Positions 1 through 7,832 of a stretch of 64,000 nucleotides of DNA are shown here, one piece after another; position 1 is the first letter of the stretch, and every line of letters begins with the position of its first letter. The DNA lies in assembly GCF_000967725.1 (NCBI RefSeq), contig NZ_JXYE01000002.1, positions 1,488,001-1,552,000 of the forward strand, in the 5' to 3' direction. The notes under the pieces were generated by a model. It searched no databases. It was not told the origin of the DNA and saw only the letters and a program-made list of their open reading frames with translations. Origin of the DNA: Loktanella sp. S4079. Lineage in GTDB: Bacteria > Pseudomonadota > Alphaproteobacteria > Rhodobacterales > Rhodobacteraceae. Made by a program: the position numbers and the translations under genes.

Positions 1-210
1 TTCAGCTACGATGGGCTCTTTCGGCAAGCTGTCGTCTACAAAGGTCGTAATCGCGACACTGCTTGGTTTTCGATCGTCGACCAAGATTGGCCCGGTGTCG
101 ACGCGGCGATGTCCAAATGGCTCTCGCCCGATAACTTTGATGCGCAGGGCACCCAGCGCGCGCCGCTGTCTAAATTTATGCCGCAACCGACATTCAATCC
201 ACCTGTTTGA
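1..210 (+). CDS. GNAT family N-acetyltransferase, C-terminal fragment
   Basis: The window opens inside a reading frame that runs to a TGA at 208-210, giving 69 residues. The fragment begins FSYDGLFRQAVVYKGRNRDT and continues AWFSIVDQDWP, the usual end of the RimJ/RimL-like branch of GNAT acetyltransferases, where the last strand carries the G.FRQ....GRNRDT..FS pattern. Such enzymes move an acetyl group from acetyl-CoA to an amine on a protein or small molecule; the substrate here cannot be read. The acetyl-CoA binding core lies upstream of the window. Confidence 0.75.
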   Translation, partial: FSYDGLFRQAVVYKGRNRDTAWFSIVDQDWPGVDAAMSKWLSPDNFDAQGTQRAPLSKFMPQPTFNPPV

Positions 211-242
211 CTCTGTGAATATGGCACCCCATTTAACAACGC

Positions 243-536
243 ATGACACAGCACATCCCACAAAACGGGCGACGCCGATTTGACCGCGAATTCGATAGGA
301 TCGCGCGGATAGCGCCCTTTATTCAACGTCTACGCAGACCGGGATGGATGATCGGGCGGATCGTTGTTGGGGTCTTCTTTATACTGGGCGGGTTTCTTGC
401 GATCCTACCCGTCTTTGGGCTGTGGATGATCCCACTGGGGCTCTTGCTTCTTGCGATTGATATCCCCGCACTCCAAGGGCCGCTCGCGACTGTATTTGTT
501 AAGGGGCGTCACTGGTGGCGGCGGTGGAAAAAATAG
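243..536 (+). CDS. Small inner-membrane protein of unknown function
   Basis: The product has 97 residues. A basic N-terminus (about 35 residues with RRRFDREFDR) is followed by two closely spaced hydrophobic segments at about residues 40-56 and 58-75, then a basic, Trp-rich tail ending RHWWRRWKK. This looks like a hairpin membrane protein with both ends in the cytoplasm. It resembles the PGPGW-type small transmembrane proteins in general shape, but I do not recognise a specific family. It starts 33 bp after the upstream acetyltransferase fragment and is followed by a strong intrinsic terminator, so it may be the last gene of that operon. Confidence 0.6.
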   Translation: MTQHIPQNGRRRFDREFDRIARIAPFIQRLRRPGWMIGRIVVGVFFILGGFLAILPVFGLWMIPLGLLLLAIDIPALQGPLATVFVKGRHWWRRWKK

Positions 537-580
537 CTGCGCAGGCTGTAGGCTCGCTCAACCAGCCCTACAAATAAAAA

Positions 581-608
581 CGCCGACCAAGAAGGTCGGC
601 GCTTTGTT
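581..608. terminator. Intrinsic terminator between convergent genes
   Basis: A 9-bp perfect stem, CGCCGACC(A) paired with (T)GGTCGGCG, has a short loop and is followed by CTTTGTTTT; an A-rich stretch lies on the other side. It sits between the small membrane protein (+) and the flavoprotein gene (-), whose stop codon lies at its right edge, so it could end transcription from both sides. Confidence 0.8.
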
Positions 609-3110
609 TTATCCATCAACGCGGATTGTCGCGTTTTTCGGATCATAGGGGCTGTCCTCAGTAATCTCTGCGGGCCAGAGTTTATCGAACATCTTCACTT
701 GTAGCTTCGTGCCGACAGTCGCGATCTCTGGCTTGACGTAGCCCATGCCAATAGATTTTTCGAACGCAACGGAATACCCGCCTGACGTCAAACGGCCAAT
801 GCGATTACCGTCCATGTCATACAACGCCTCGCGACCCCACGGATCAGCGTCATCGGGTCCGTCAATCAACACGGTCACACATGTCGAACGGATGCCTTTG
901 GCCTCCATCTCAGCTTTACCGTGGAAATTTTTGGACAGATCAACAAAGCGCGGCAAATCAGCCTCAAGCGGGGTCGCATCACGGCCCAGTTCGGTCCCAA
1001 ATGCGCGATAGGATTTTTCCTGACGGAGCCAGTTTTGCGCACGCGTACCGACCAGCTTCATCCCGTGTTTTTCACCCGCCTTTTCCAGCAAATCGAACAG
1101 GTAGTTCTGCATTTCAATCGGGTGGTGCAATTCCCAACCCAGTTCACCGGTATAGGCCACACGGATGGCGTTGACCGGACACATCCCCAATTCAATTTGA
1201 CGGGCCGACAGCCACGGGAACCGTTTGTTAGACAGTGCCGTATCTGGGTCAGCGTCACAGATGATGTCCTTCAGCACATCGCGCGACTTTGGCCCGGCGA
1301 TTGCAAATACACCCCATTGCGTCGTGACATTCTGCACCTCAATGCGACCGAAATCTGGCTCTTTGTCCTCAATCGCCTTGCGCAAGAAGTCAGAGTCATA
1401 CTCTGTCCACGCACCAGCCGAGACCAGATAGAATTCATCATCTTTCAAACGCACGATCGTGTATTCAGTGCGTGTTGTGCCCGCAACGGTCAGGGCATAG
1501 GTGAGGTTGATACGACCGACCTTTGGCAGTTTGTTGGTGGTGAACCAATCGAGGAAAGCCTCTGCGCCGGGTCCTTTGACGATGTGCTTGGTAAAGGCCG
1601 TCGCGTCGATCAGGCCAACACCTTCGCGGATCGCCTTGGCTTCTTCGACGGCGTATTGCCACCAGCCACCACGGCGGAAGGAATTGGTTTCTTCGTCGAA
1701 ATTCGCAGGTGCATCCAAAGGACCGTAATAGTTGGGGCGCTCCCATCCATTCACCTGACCAAATTGCGCACCGCGCTTGGCCTGGCGATCATAGGCCGGC
1801 GATGTCCGCAGCGGACGCGCGGCAGGGCGTTCCTCGTCTGGCCAATGCAGTTTCAGCAGGAACGGATAGGTTTCTTCGTTTTTGACCGTCGCATATTCAG
1901 AGGTCATCCAATCGCCGTAACGCTTGGGATCAAGCGACGCCATGTCGATATCGGCTTCGCCTTCGACCATCATCTGCGCCAAATAGTACCCCGCACCGCC
2001 GGCAGCCGTAATCCCGAACGAGAACCCTTCAGCAAGCCACATGTTACGCAGGCCCGGCGCAGGCCCGATCAGCGGGTTACCGTCAGGCGTATAGCAAATT
2101 GGACCGTTGAAATCGTCTTTTAGGCCGACCTCTTCGGTTGATGGAATCCGGTGGATAAAGTCCATATATTCCTGTTCGATCCGCTCTAGATCCAGCGGGA
2201 ACAGATCCGCGCGGAAACTATCAGGCACGCCATAGCGGAAACGCGCGGGCGCATTGTCTTCGTATGGGCCCAAAATCCAGCCGCCGCGTTCTTCGCGTAC
2301 GTACCAACGCGCATCAACATCGCGCAAGACGGGGTGCTCTGGGTTGTTCTTACGCCAATCCACCAAGGTCGGATCAGGTTCAGTCACAATGAACTGGTGT
2401 TCAACTGGGATAGCCGGGGTTTTGATCCCCAACAGTTTCGAAGTGCGCTGTGCGTGGTTCCCGGTTGCTGTAACCACATGCTCGGCGGTGATGACAGTCT
2501 TTTCCTCAGAGGCGATCAAATTGCCGCCCTTTTCGACCATCTTGGTCAGGCTGACCTTCCACTCTGATCCGGTCCATTCGTAGCCGTCGACCTGCCACTT
2601 GCGTTCGATGACAACACCACGTTGGCGGGCACCTTTGGCCATCGCCATCGTGACGTCCGCGGGGTTGATATAGCCGTCGGTCGGGTGGAAAATCGCGCCA
2701 ACCAGATCTTCGGTACGCACCAGTGGCCACCGTTCACGGATTTGATCCGGTGTCATCCATTCGTAGGGGATATCAACAGTCTCGGCTGTCGTCGCGTAGA
2801 GCATGTATTCTTCCATGCGTTCTTGCGATTGGGCCATACGCAGGTTGCCGACAACCGAAAATCCGGGGTTCAACCCGGTTTCTTCTTCAAGAGTCTTATA
2901 GAACTTGATCGAATAGTCGTGGATATGGCTCGAGGCATAGGACATGTTAAAATAGGGTAGTAGACCCGCCGCATGCCACGTTGAACCAGACGTCAGTTCG
3001 TCACGCTCAAGCAGCACCACATCGTTCCAGCCAAGCTTTGCCAAGTGGTAAGCGATTGATGTGCCCACGGCACCACCACCGACGACCAGTGCCTTAACAT
3101 GTGTTTTCAT
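609..3110 (-). CDS. Dimethylglycine dehydrogenase-like FAD oxidoreductase with GcvT domain
   Basis: An 833-residue flavoprotein of the dimethylglycine/sarcosine dehydrogenase family. Residues 1-400 form the DAO-type FAD domain with the dinucleotide signature VVGGGAVGTSIAYHL near residue 9 and the SGSTWHAAGLLP segment that in relatives surrounds the covalent flavin-attachment histidine. Residues about 430-830 match the folate-binding GcvT (aminomethyltransferase) domain, which in this family captures the released one-carbon unit as methylene-tetrahydrofolate. Likely role: oxidative demethylation of a methylated amine such as dimethylglycine or sarcosine from glycine betaine breakdown. The exact substrate is inference. 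The start ATG is preceded by AAAGGGAG. The gene is transcribed alone, away from the lipase gene. Confidence 0.85.
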   Translation of the reverse strand: MKTHVKALVVGGGAVGTSIAYHLAKLGWNDVVLLERDELTSGSTWHAAGLLPYFNMSYASSHIHDYSIKFYKTLEEETGLNPGFSVVGNLRMAQSQERMEEYMLYATTAETVDIPYEWMTPDQIRERWPLVRTEDLVGAIFHPTDGYINPADVTMAMAKGARQRGVVIERKWQVDGYEWTGSEWKVSLTKMVEKGGNLIASEEKTVITAEHVVTATGNHAQRTSKLLGIKTPAIPVEHQFIVTEPDPTLVDWRKNNPEHPVLRDVDARWYVREERGGWILGPYEDNAPARFRYGVPDSFRADLFPLDLERIEQEYMDFIHRIPSTEEVGLKDDFNGPICYTPDGNPLIGPAPGLRNMWLAEGFSFGITAAGGAGYYLAQMMVEGEADIDMASLDPKRYGDWMTSEYATVKNEETYPFLLKLHWPDEERPAARPLRTSPAYDRQAKRGAQFGQVNGWERPNYYGPLDAPANFDEETNSFRRGGWWQYAVEEAKAIREGVGLIDATAFTKHIVKGPGAEAFLDWFTTNKLPKVGRINLTYALTVAGTTRTEYTIVRLKDDEFYLVSAGAWTEYDSDFLRKAIEDKEPDFGRIEVQNVTTQWGVFAIAGPKSRDVLKDIICDADPDTALSNKRFPWLSARQIELGMCPVNAIRVAYTGELGWELHHPIEMQNYLFDLLEKAGEKHGMKLVGTRAQNWLRQEKSYRAFGTELGRDATPLEADLPRFVDLSKNFHGKAEMEAKGIRSTCVTVLIDGPDDADPWGREALYDMDGNRIGRLTSGGYSVAFEKSIGMGYVKPEIATVGTKLQVKMFDKLWPAEITEDSPYDPKNATIRVDG

Positions 3111-3130
3111 TTGCGCGACTCCCTTTAGCC

Positions 3131-3199
3131 TTATTGTGCACAGCTTGCGACAAACTGAAAAATAACGAAAGAACTAGCCGACGCCTCATCGCACAATAA
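3131..3199. promoter_or_regulatory. Separated inverted repeat TTATTGTGC / GCACAATAA
   Basis: TTATTGTGC at 3131-3139 and its exact reverse complement at 3191-3199 flank 51 bp in the intergenic region between the divergent flavoprotein and lipase genes. The arms start 60 bp apart, close to six helical turns. The left arm continues into TTGTGCACA, itself a short palindrome. This could be an operator pair for a repressor controlling the demethylation enzyme; no regulator gene lies next to it. Confidence 0.35.
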
Positions 3200-3282
3200 C
3201 GACAGTCAGGCGAAAACCGACAGATTTTATGTTATGGTTTCCAAAGACGATCAAATTTTTACGTCAAAAATGGATAGATTTA

Positions 3283-3936
3283 ATGGTTCATATTTCTTTA
3301 GAAGACGCGGCCAAACTGGCCGAAGCAAGTTATTCAAGCAAGCGGATCACAAGCCCAAGGGTCATGCATTCGTGCCCCCACAAAGATGTGCAGGCCCATT
3401 TGCTAGAGGGGAACATTCTATTGCTACCCGGTTCAAATTCCGTCAGCGATTATCTGCGCTACAATCTGCGCCCATTGTTGCTGGGCCATAAGAGGCTAAC
3501 GCTAAAAGATAATTCAGTTGCACCTGGAAAATCCGGCACGCTATGGCACCAAGGGTTTCTGGCATACGCCTCTGTTGTTGCGGATTGGCTGATCAAACTG
3601 CGGGTGACACCCAGCTACATTATCGGGCATTCGCTAGGTGCGGCAGCGACCCAGATTCTCGCCAAAAGCTATGGCGTACCCGGTGTTGGATTTGCGGCGC
3701 CCCGCCCATTGTTCACGCGGGGCCCAATTACCAGCAATAAACAGTGCCTGCTGATCAACAGACGCGACGACCCTGTGCCTAATATGCCAAAAACCTTTCA
3801 GCACGTCGGCAAGGTCACCGCGTTGAAACCCACTGTCATGCAACATTTTCGCGCCCACAAAATGAGCCAATACCGCGCAATTGTTGAGGCAGGCCAATCC
3901 GCCGGTGTCCTTCCGAGCCACTGGGCGGGGCGTTAG
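3283..3936 (+). CDS. Lipase class 3-like alpha/beta hydrolase
   Basis: A 217-residue hydrolase. The nucleophile elbow GHSLGAA (about residues 119-125) supplies the serine, RRDDPVPNMP (about 170-180) carries the acid in the DPVP pattern typical of class 3 lipases, and HFRAHKMSQY near the C-terminus supplies the histidine. No signal peptide is seen, so it is probably cytoplasmic; the ester substrate is unknown. I chose ATG 3283 (MVHISLED) because homology-like sequence begins there; an upstream frame from 3229 would add 18 basic residues. The stop codon shares 4 bp with the convergent gene at 3933. Confidence 0.7.
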   Translation: MVHISLEDAAKLAEASYSSKRITSPRVMHSCPHKDVQAHLLEGNILLLPGSNSVSDYLRYNLRPLLLGHKRLTLKDNSVAPGKSGTLWHQGFLAYASVVADWLIKLRVTPSYIIGHSLGAAATQILAKSYGVPGVGFAAPRPLFTRGPITSNKQCLLINRRDDPVPNMPKTFQHVGKVTALKPTVMQHFRAHKMSQYRAIVEAGQSAGVLPSHWAGR

Positions 3937-5159
3937 TTGCTCGACCCGACCGTGCAGCGGCGCACGCCGCCTTCCATGCGGCACTGCGATGACTGCCCAA
4001 ATCCGTTTGACACAGCCGGACGCGACCGGACTTCTGGCGCGTCCGCCTCTGGCTCAGTCCGCTCTTCTGGCAGGCGCATTATCAACGCAAGCACCTCTGG
4101 CGCGACATCGTAATCGCCGGACATATATTCCCAAAAATCGCTCTGAGCGGATTCAAGCTGCGAAACTTTGGTCAAAATGTAGTGCTCGTGATCGTTCCAC
4201 TGGCGCCCGCTACCAAGCATGGCACCAGCAAAATAACGCGCCGAAACTTCTTCAGAGCCCCCAGTGACAAGGTTTAGCAACTCGTATGGTGCATCATCCA
4301 GACTGTCGGGGTAGGCAGCCGCGAATTCATCCCAGTTGGTGATCTGGCCGTTTTGAACCTTTAGAATTGCTTCAGTCCACGGTTCTCCAAAGTCGCGCCC
4401 ACCTTGCAACAACATCAACGCCCGATAGGCGACTGTGGGTTCCGGGGCGACTGTCAGCAGCCCGCCATCCATTGCAGAAACAATTCCGGCACTTTGATCT
4501 AGGTCTGGGTCAGGCGTTGGCAAAAGCGCATTTGCGCGCGTCAAATCGACAGAGGCAATTGCTTGCGCGACAGCGGCATCACTTGAATTAGTCAAAACAG
4601 ACAGATTGAGCACCTTATCAACTTCAGGATCGCCAATTTGGTATGCGAATCTGCGGTAGAGGACAGGCTGCGGAAACTCTTCGCCCGGAATATCCGACAA
4701 ACGCGGTTTCACCTTCAGCGTCTGGCCTGCAATCGTCGCTACGCTAACATCGACAACAGGTGCTGGCGTTGCATTCGCTGCACGCAATTGATCAAAGACA
4801 CTGCCGCCGGCTTTTCGCGCTTGCGGACCAAACGACATCGTCAACGCAACCAATTCTTCACCTTGTGCAAAGGTCCAAGCTGCGCCCTTATGAGGGTCTG
4901 CGCTCAAATCAGCAAACTGGCGCAAATAGCGCTGGGTCGTGCTGGCGGGCTGGTCGCGTGGCGCAAGGGTTTCTACGACAATTGCCTCACCATGTCTGGT
5001 TTCATAGGGCACGACTTGCCAACCTGCCGGGGCTGACACCTCAACACTGACCAATTGCTGGTTATAGACGTAGTCGTCCCAGACTATCTTGAAGGTAAAG
5101 ACAATGGCGGCAGCAACAGCTACCATGGCGACACCAATAGCGAGCATCATCAGTCGCAT
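3933..5159 (-). CDS. Membrane-anchored protein of unknown function
   Basis: A 408-residue protein that I do not recognise. The N-terminus holds one hydrophobic segment (about residues 3-25, MLAIGVAMVAVAAAIVFTF) followed by a large periplasmic part, so it is probably anchored in the inner membrane. The C-terminal 40 residues contain acidic and proline-rich sequence, then SQCRMEGGVRRCTVGSSN, where two cysteines could form a disulfide. ATG 5159 has AAGGAAAA just upstream; a longer frame from 5192 exists but lacks a good ribosome binding site. The gene stands alone on its strand and overlaps the lipase stop by 4 bp. Confidence 0.65.
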   Translation of the reverse strand: MRLMMLAIGVAMVAVAAAIVFTFKIVWDDYVYNQQLVSVEVSAPAGWQVVPYETRHGEAIVVETLAPRDQPASTTQRYLRQFADLSADPHKGAAWTFAQGEELVALTMSFGPQARKAGGSVFDQLRAANATPAPVVDVSVATIAGQTLKVKPRLSDIPGEEFPQPVLYRRFAYQIGDPEVDKVLNLSVLTNSSDAAVAQAIASVDLTRANALLPTPDPDLDQSAGIVSAMDGGLLTVAPEPTVAYRALMLLQGGRDFGEPWTEAILKVQNGQITNWDEFAAAYPDSLDDAPYELLNLVTGGSEEVSARYFAGAMLGSGRQWNDHEHYILTKVSQLESAQSDFWEYMSGDYDVAPEVLALIMRLPEERTEPEADAPEVRSRPAVSNGFGQSSQCRMEGGVRRCTVGSSN

Positions 5160-5233
5160 AGCGAACTTTTCCTTATTGTTTACTGAAATCACAAAAAGCG
5201 GATGACAACCGCGTTAACGATCTCAGGCTAACC

Positions 5234-6220
5234 TCATAGCATCGCGGGTACAACCAAGTCAGGCGGGCGATGGCCGTCAGCGTAGGTCTGAATGTTGAGG
5301 ATGACTTTTTCACCCATTTCGACGCGCCCTTCGACCGTCGCTGAGCTCATATGCGGCAACAGGATTGCGTTCGACAGTTGTTTCAAACGCGGGTTGATTT
5401 GATTGCCATGCTCGAACACATCCAATCCCGCGCCCGCAATTTCATTGGCCCGCAACATACGCGTTAGCGCATTTTCGTCGATTACCTCGCCACGCGATGT
5501 ATTCACGATCACCGCTTCAGGTTTCATGAGCTTTAGACGGCGGGCGTTCATCAGGTGATAGGTCGAAGGCGTATGCGGGCAGTTGACCGAAATCACATCC
5601 ATATGCGCCACCATCTGATCAAGGCTCTCCCAGTAGGTTGCGTTCAGCTGTTCTTCGATTTCAGGCCGTAGGCGTTTACGGTTGTGATAGTTCACCTCCA
5701 TGCCAAATACGCTGGCCCGGCGGGCGACTGCTTGGCCGATGCGCCCCATCCCCAAGATACCAAGACGACGGCCACGTATCCGCCCACCCATCATCGCAGT
5801 CGGGGACCACCCCTGCCAATCACTGGATTGCGCAATCCGTAACCCTTCGGCAAGCCGTCGGGTCACCCCTAAGATCAACGCCATGACAACGTCAGCTGTG
5901 TCTTCGGTTGTAACGCCCGGCGTATTGGACACATGAATTCCGCGCTCGCGTGCAGTGGCGACATCAATGTGATCAACCCCGGCCCCGTAATTGGCAATCA
6001 ATTTAAGCCGATCACCCGCCCGTGCGAGCAGCGATGCATCGATGTGATCCGTGATTGTCGAAACCAGCACATCCGCATCTGCAACAGCCGCGGCCAGTTC
6101 TTCGCGCGTCATCGGGGTATCATCGTTTCGCAATGTCACGTCGAATAACTCTTGCATGCGGGCTTCGACCGCCTCTGGCAACCGTCGCGTCACAACAACA
6201 CTTAACTGCTTCCCAGGCAT
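5234..6220 (-). CDS. D-2-hydroxyacid dehydrogenase (glyoxylate/hydroxypyruvate reductase type)
   Basis: A 328-residue NAD(P)-dependent dehydrogenase. The substrate-binding half carries ANYGAGVDHIDV, the Rossmann half GILGMGRIGQAVARRA, and the conserved catalytic Arg, Glu and His fall in VNCPHTP.., GAGLDVFEHG and LLPHMSSATVEGR. This family reduces glyoxylate or hydroxypyruvate, or oxidises D-glycerate; which of these applies cannot be settled from sequence alone. The ORF extends 42 codons upstream, but ATG 6220 is preceded by GGGAGATGAGACC and begins MPGKQLSVVVTRR as expected for the family. It is divergent from the SH3b gene, with about 108 bp between start codons. Confidence 0.85.
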   Translation of the reverse strand: MPGKQLSVVVTRRLPEAVEARMQELFDVTLRNDDTPMTREELAAAVADADVLVSTITDHIDASLLARAGDRLKLIANYGAGVDHIDVATARERGIHVSNTPGVTTEDTADVVMALILGVTRRLAEGLRIAQSSDWQGWSPTAMMGGRIRGRRLGILGMGRIGQAVARRASVFGMEVNYHNRKRLRPEIEEQLNATYWESLDQMVAHMDVISVNCPHTPSTYHLMNARRLKLMKPEAVIVNTSRGEVIDENALTRMLRANEIAGAGLDVFEHGNQINPRLKQLSNAILLPHMSSATVEGRVEMGEKVILNIQTYADGHRPPDLVVPAML

Positions 6221-6328
6221 GGTCTCATCTCCCGTGGCTTTCCAAATTCCCCATTCCGTGTCAGGTTGCGCCAAAGGGACGCGCAGCACAAGAACCGCGC
6301 GCCAATTTTGAGCAGTTAAGGACAGACA

Positions 6329-6859
6329 ATGGGTCAATTGGTGCATTGGTTTCGCATCGTGAAACTGGCGTTTCTCGCCAGCAGTATTTGTGCGGGCATG
6401 GCCCTTGCGCAGGACATCAATGATGCCCCTGCCCTTGGCCCCGAGACAAACCTACCTTTGCCCCGTTTTGTTTCGCTCAAAGCGTCCGAGGCTAATGTGC
6501 GGCGTGGCCCATCCTTGTCACATCGGATCGACTGGGTGTTCCAACGACGTAGCATGCCCCTGCAAGTCATCGCAGAATACGGACACTGGCGGCGCGTCAT
6601 CGACCGTGACGGCCAAGGCGGCTGGATCCATTATACAATGCTTTCTGGTGTGCGAACCGTTTTGATCGACGGTGACGACACACCAATCAGATCGCGCCCA
6701 TCCGAAGACGCAATCGAGAACGCGGTACTCGAACATGGGGTCATCGCGCGGCTTGGCGATTGCACGCCCTCATGGTGCGAACTCAGCGCGGGCGGATACA
6801 AGGGCTGGGCCCCCAAAACGGTACTCTGGGGTGTCAGCGACGCCGAGATTCGTGAATAG
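6329..6859 (+). CDS. SH3b-domain secreted protein
   Basis: A 176-residue protein with an N-terminal hydrophobic stretch (about residues 10-27, ending CAGMALAQ), probably a cleaved signal peptide. It is followed by two bacterial SH3 repeats: SLKASEANVRRGPSLSHRI..VFQRRSMPLQVIAEYGHWRRV and a second with PIRSRPSEDAIENAVLEHGVIARL. SH3b repeats bind cell wall or protein ligands in the periplasm. This architecture is common in alphaproteobacteria as an uncharacterised envelope protein. It lies 42 bp ahead of the CDF transporter gene and may be co-transcribed. Confidence 0.75.
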   Translation: MGQLVHWFRIVKLAFLASSICAGMALAQDINDAPALGPETNLPLPRFVSLKASEANVRRGPSLSHRIDWVFQRRSMPLQVIAEYGHWRRVIDRDGQGGWIHYTMLSGVRTVLIDGDDTPIRSRPSEDAIENAVLEHGVIARLGDCTPSWCELSAGGYKGWAPKTVLWGVSDAEIRE

Positions 6860-6901
6860 GCCCGACTTGCTTGGGGGCGCAAAACCACCTAGCACCCAAA
6901 T

Positions 6902-7810
6902 ATGAGCCAAAAGAAAAACACCAATTTAAATCTATCGGCGGGGATACTGTCGGTGACGGTCGCCTTTGTTCTGGTGATCGCCAAACTTTGGGCATTGTCG
7001 CAGACTGGCTCACTGGCGGTCGCCGCAACGCTCGCTGATAGCGCAATGGATTTGATGATGTCGATCGGTGGCTTGGCGGCAATTGCCTATGCGGCAAAGC
7101 CTGCGGATGATGACCACAACTTTGGCCATACGTCTGCCGAAGACCTCGCTGCGCTAGGGCAATCCCTGTTTATCTTTATTTCCGCCGGGGTCATTGCCTT
7201 TGCGGCGCTGCGCCGGCTGATGGACGAGGCCGTCAAGCTACCCGAGCGCGAGACGCTGGGCATTTCGGTGATGATCTTTGCGACGGTGGTAACGCTTGGG
7301 CTGGTCGCGTGGCAAAGACATGTTGCGCGGGTCACCGGGAACAAAGTCGTCGCTGCAGATAGCCTGCATTACATCGGCGACCTTGTCCCCAATATCGGCG
7401 CGATCATTGCACTATGGGCATCCGGCAGCTTTGGGATTCGACATATCGACAGCGTTGTTGCGCTTGCGGCGGCGGGGTTTCTTGCCTTTGGCGCAGCGCG
7501 CATCGGCAAGGCCGCATGGGATGCGCTTATGGATCGGCAGGCAGACCCCGATATGATCGCGGGTATTTCACAAATTGTCGCGGATTTCCCCGATGTACAC
7601 GGCTTTCACGATCTCAAGACACGTGTCGCCGGGAGCAAAGTTTTTGTAAACCTTCACATCGAATTGGACGGCGCGCAAAGCCTTGACGCCGCCCATGCAA
7701 CAGGTGCTGCTCTTCGGCGGGCCATCGTCGAGGCCTATCCGCAGGCAGATGTGTTGATCCACAAGGATCCCATTGGCGTTGAAAAACACCCCGATGACCC
7801 GCGCCCGTAG
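6902..7810 (+). CDS. Cation diffusion facilitator family transporter
   Basis: A 302-residue metal/proton antiporter of the CDF (FieF/ZitB-like) family in the inner membrane. The metal-site aspartate lies in LADSAMDLMMS (TM2), HNFGHTSAEDLAALGQ is the conserved cytoplasmic loop, and the TM5 site HYIGDL provides the second His and Asp. The C-terminal 80 residues form the ferredoxin-like dimerisation domain with several His residues (VHGFHDLKTR, VFVNLHIEL). The substrate is probably Zn or Fe(II), not decidable here. Its TAG stop lies inside a 26-bp palindrome shared with the convergent peptidase gene. Confidence 0.85.
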   Translation: MSQKKNTNLNLSAGILSVTVAFVLVIAKLWALSQTGSLAVAATLADSAMDLMMSIGGLAAIAYAAKPADDDHNFGHTSAEDLAALGQSLFIFISAGVIAFAALRRLMDEAVKLPERETLGISVMIFATVVTLGLVAWQRHVARVTGNKVVAADSLHYIGDLVPNIGAIIALWASGSFGIRHIDSVVALAAAGFLAFGAARIGKAAWDALMDRQADPDMIAGISQIVADFPDVHGFHDLKTRVAGSKVFVNLHIELDGAQSLDAAHATGAALRRAIVEAYPQADVLIHKDPIGVEKHPDDPRP

Positions 7811-7832
7811 GGTGGATTTAAATCCACCCTAC
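7807..7832. repeat. Perfect 26-bp palindrome, copy 1 of a GGTGGAT..ATCCACC element
   Basis: Each half reads GTAGGGTGGATTT and the second half is its exact reverse complement. The element lies between the convergent CDF and peptidase genes and supplies the TAG stop of each (7808-7810 on +, 7829-7831 on -). A related palindrome with core GGTGGATCTAGATCCACC lies at 63800-63822 between sucC and sucD. The two intergenic sites share the same arm, which suggests a dispersed palindromic repeat. It may also act as a bidirectional terminator-like hairpin, although no T-run follows. Confidence 0.7.

Noticed and set aside
921..2123. 400-codon open frame on the plus strand
   Set aside because: It lies fully opposite the dimethylglycine dehydrogenase-like gene, has no family-like sequence and is a shadow of its codon bias.
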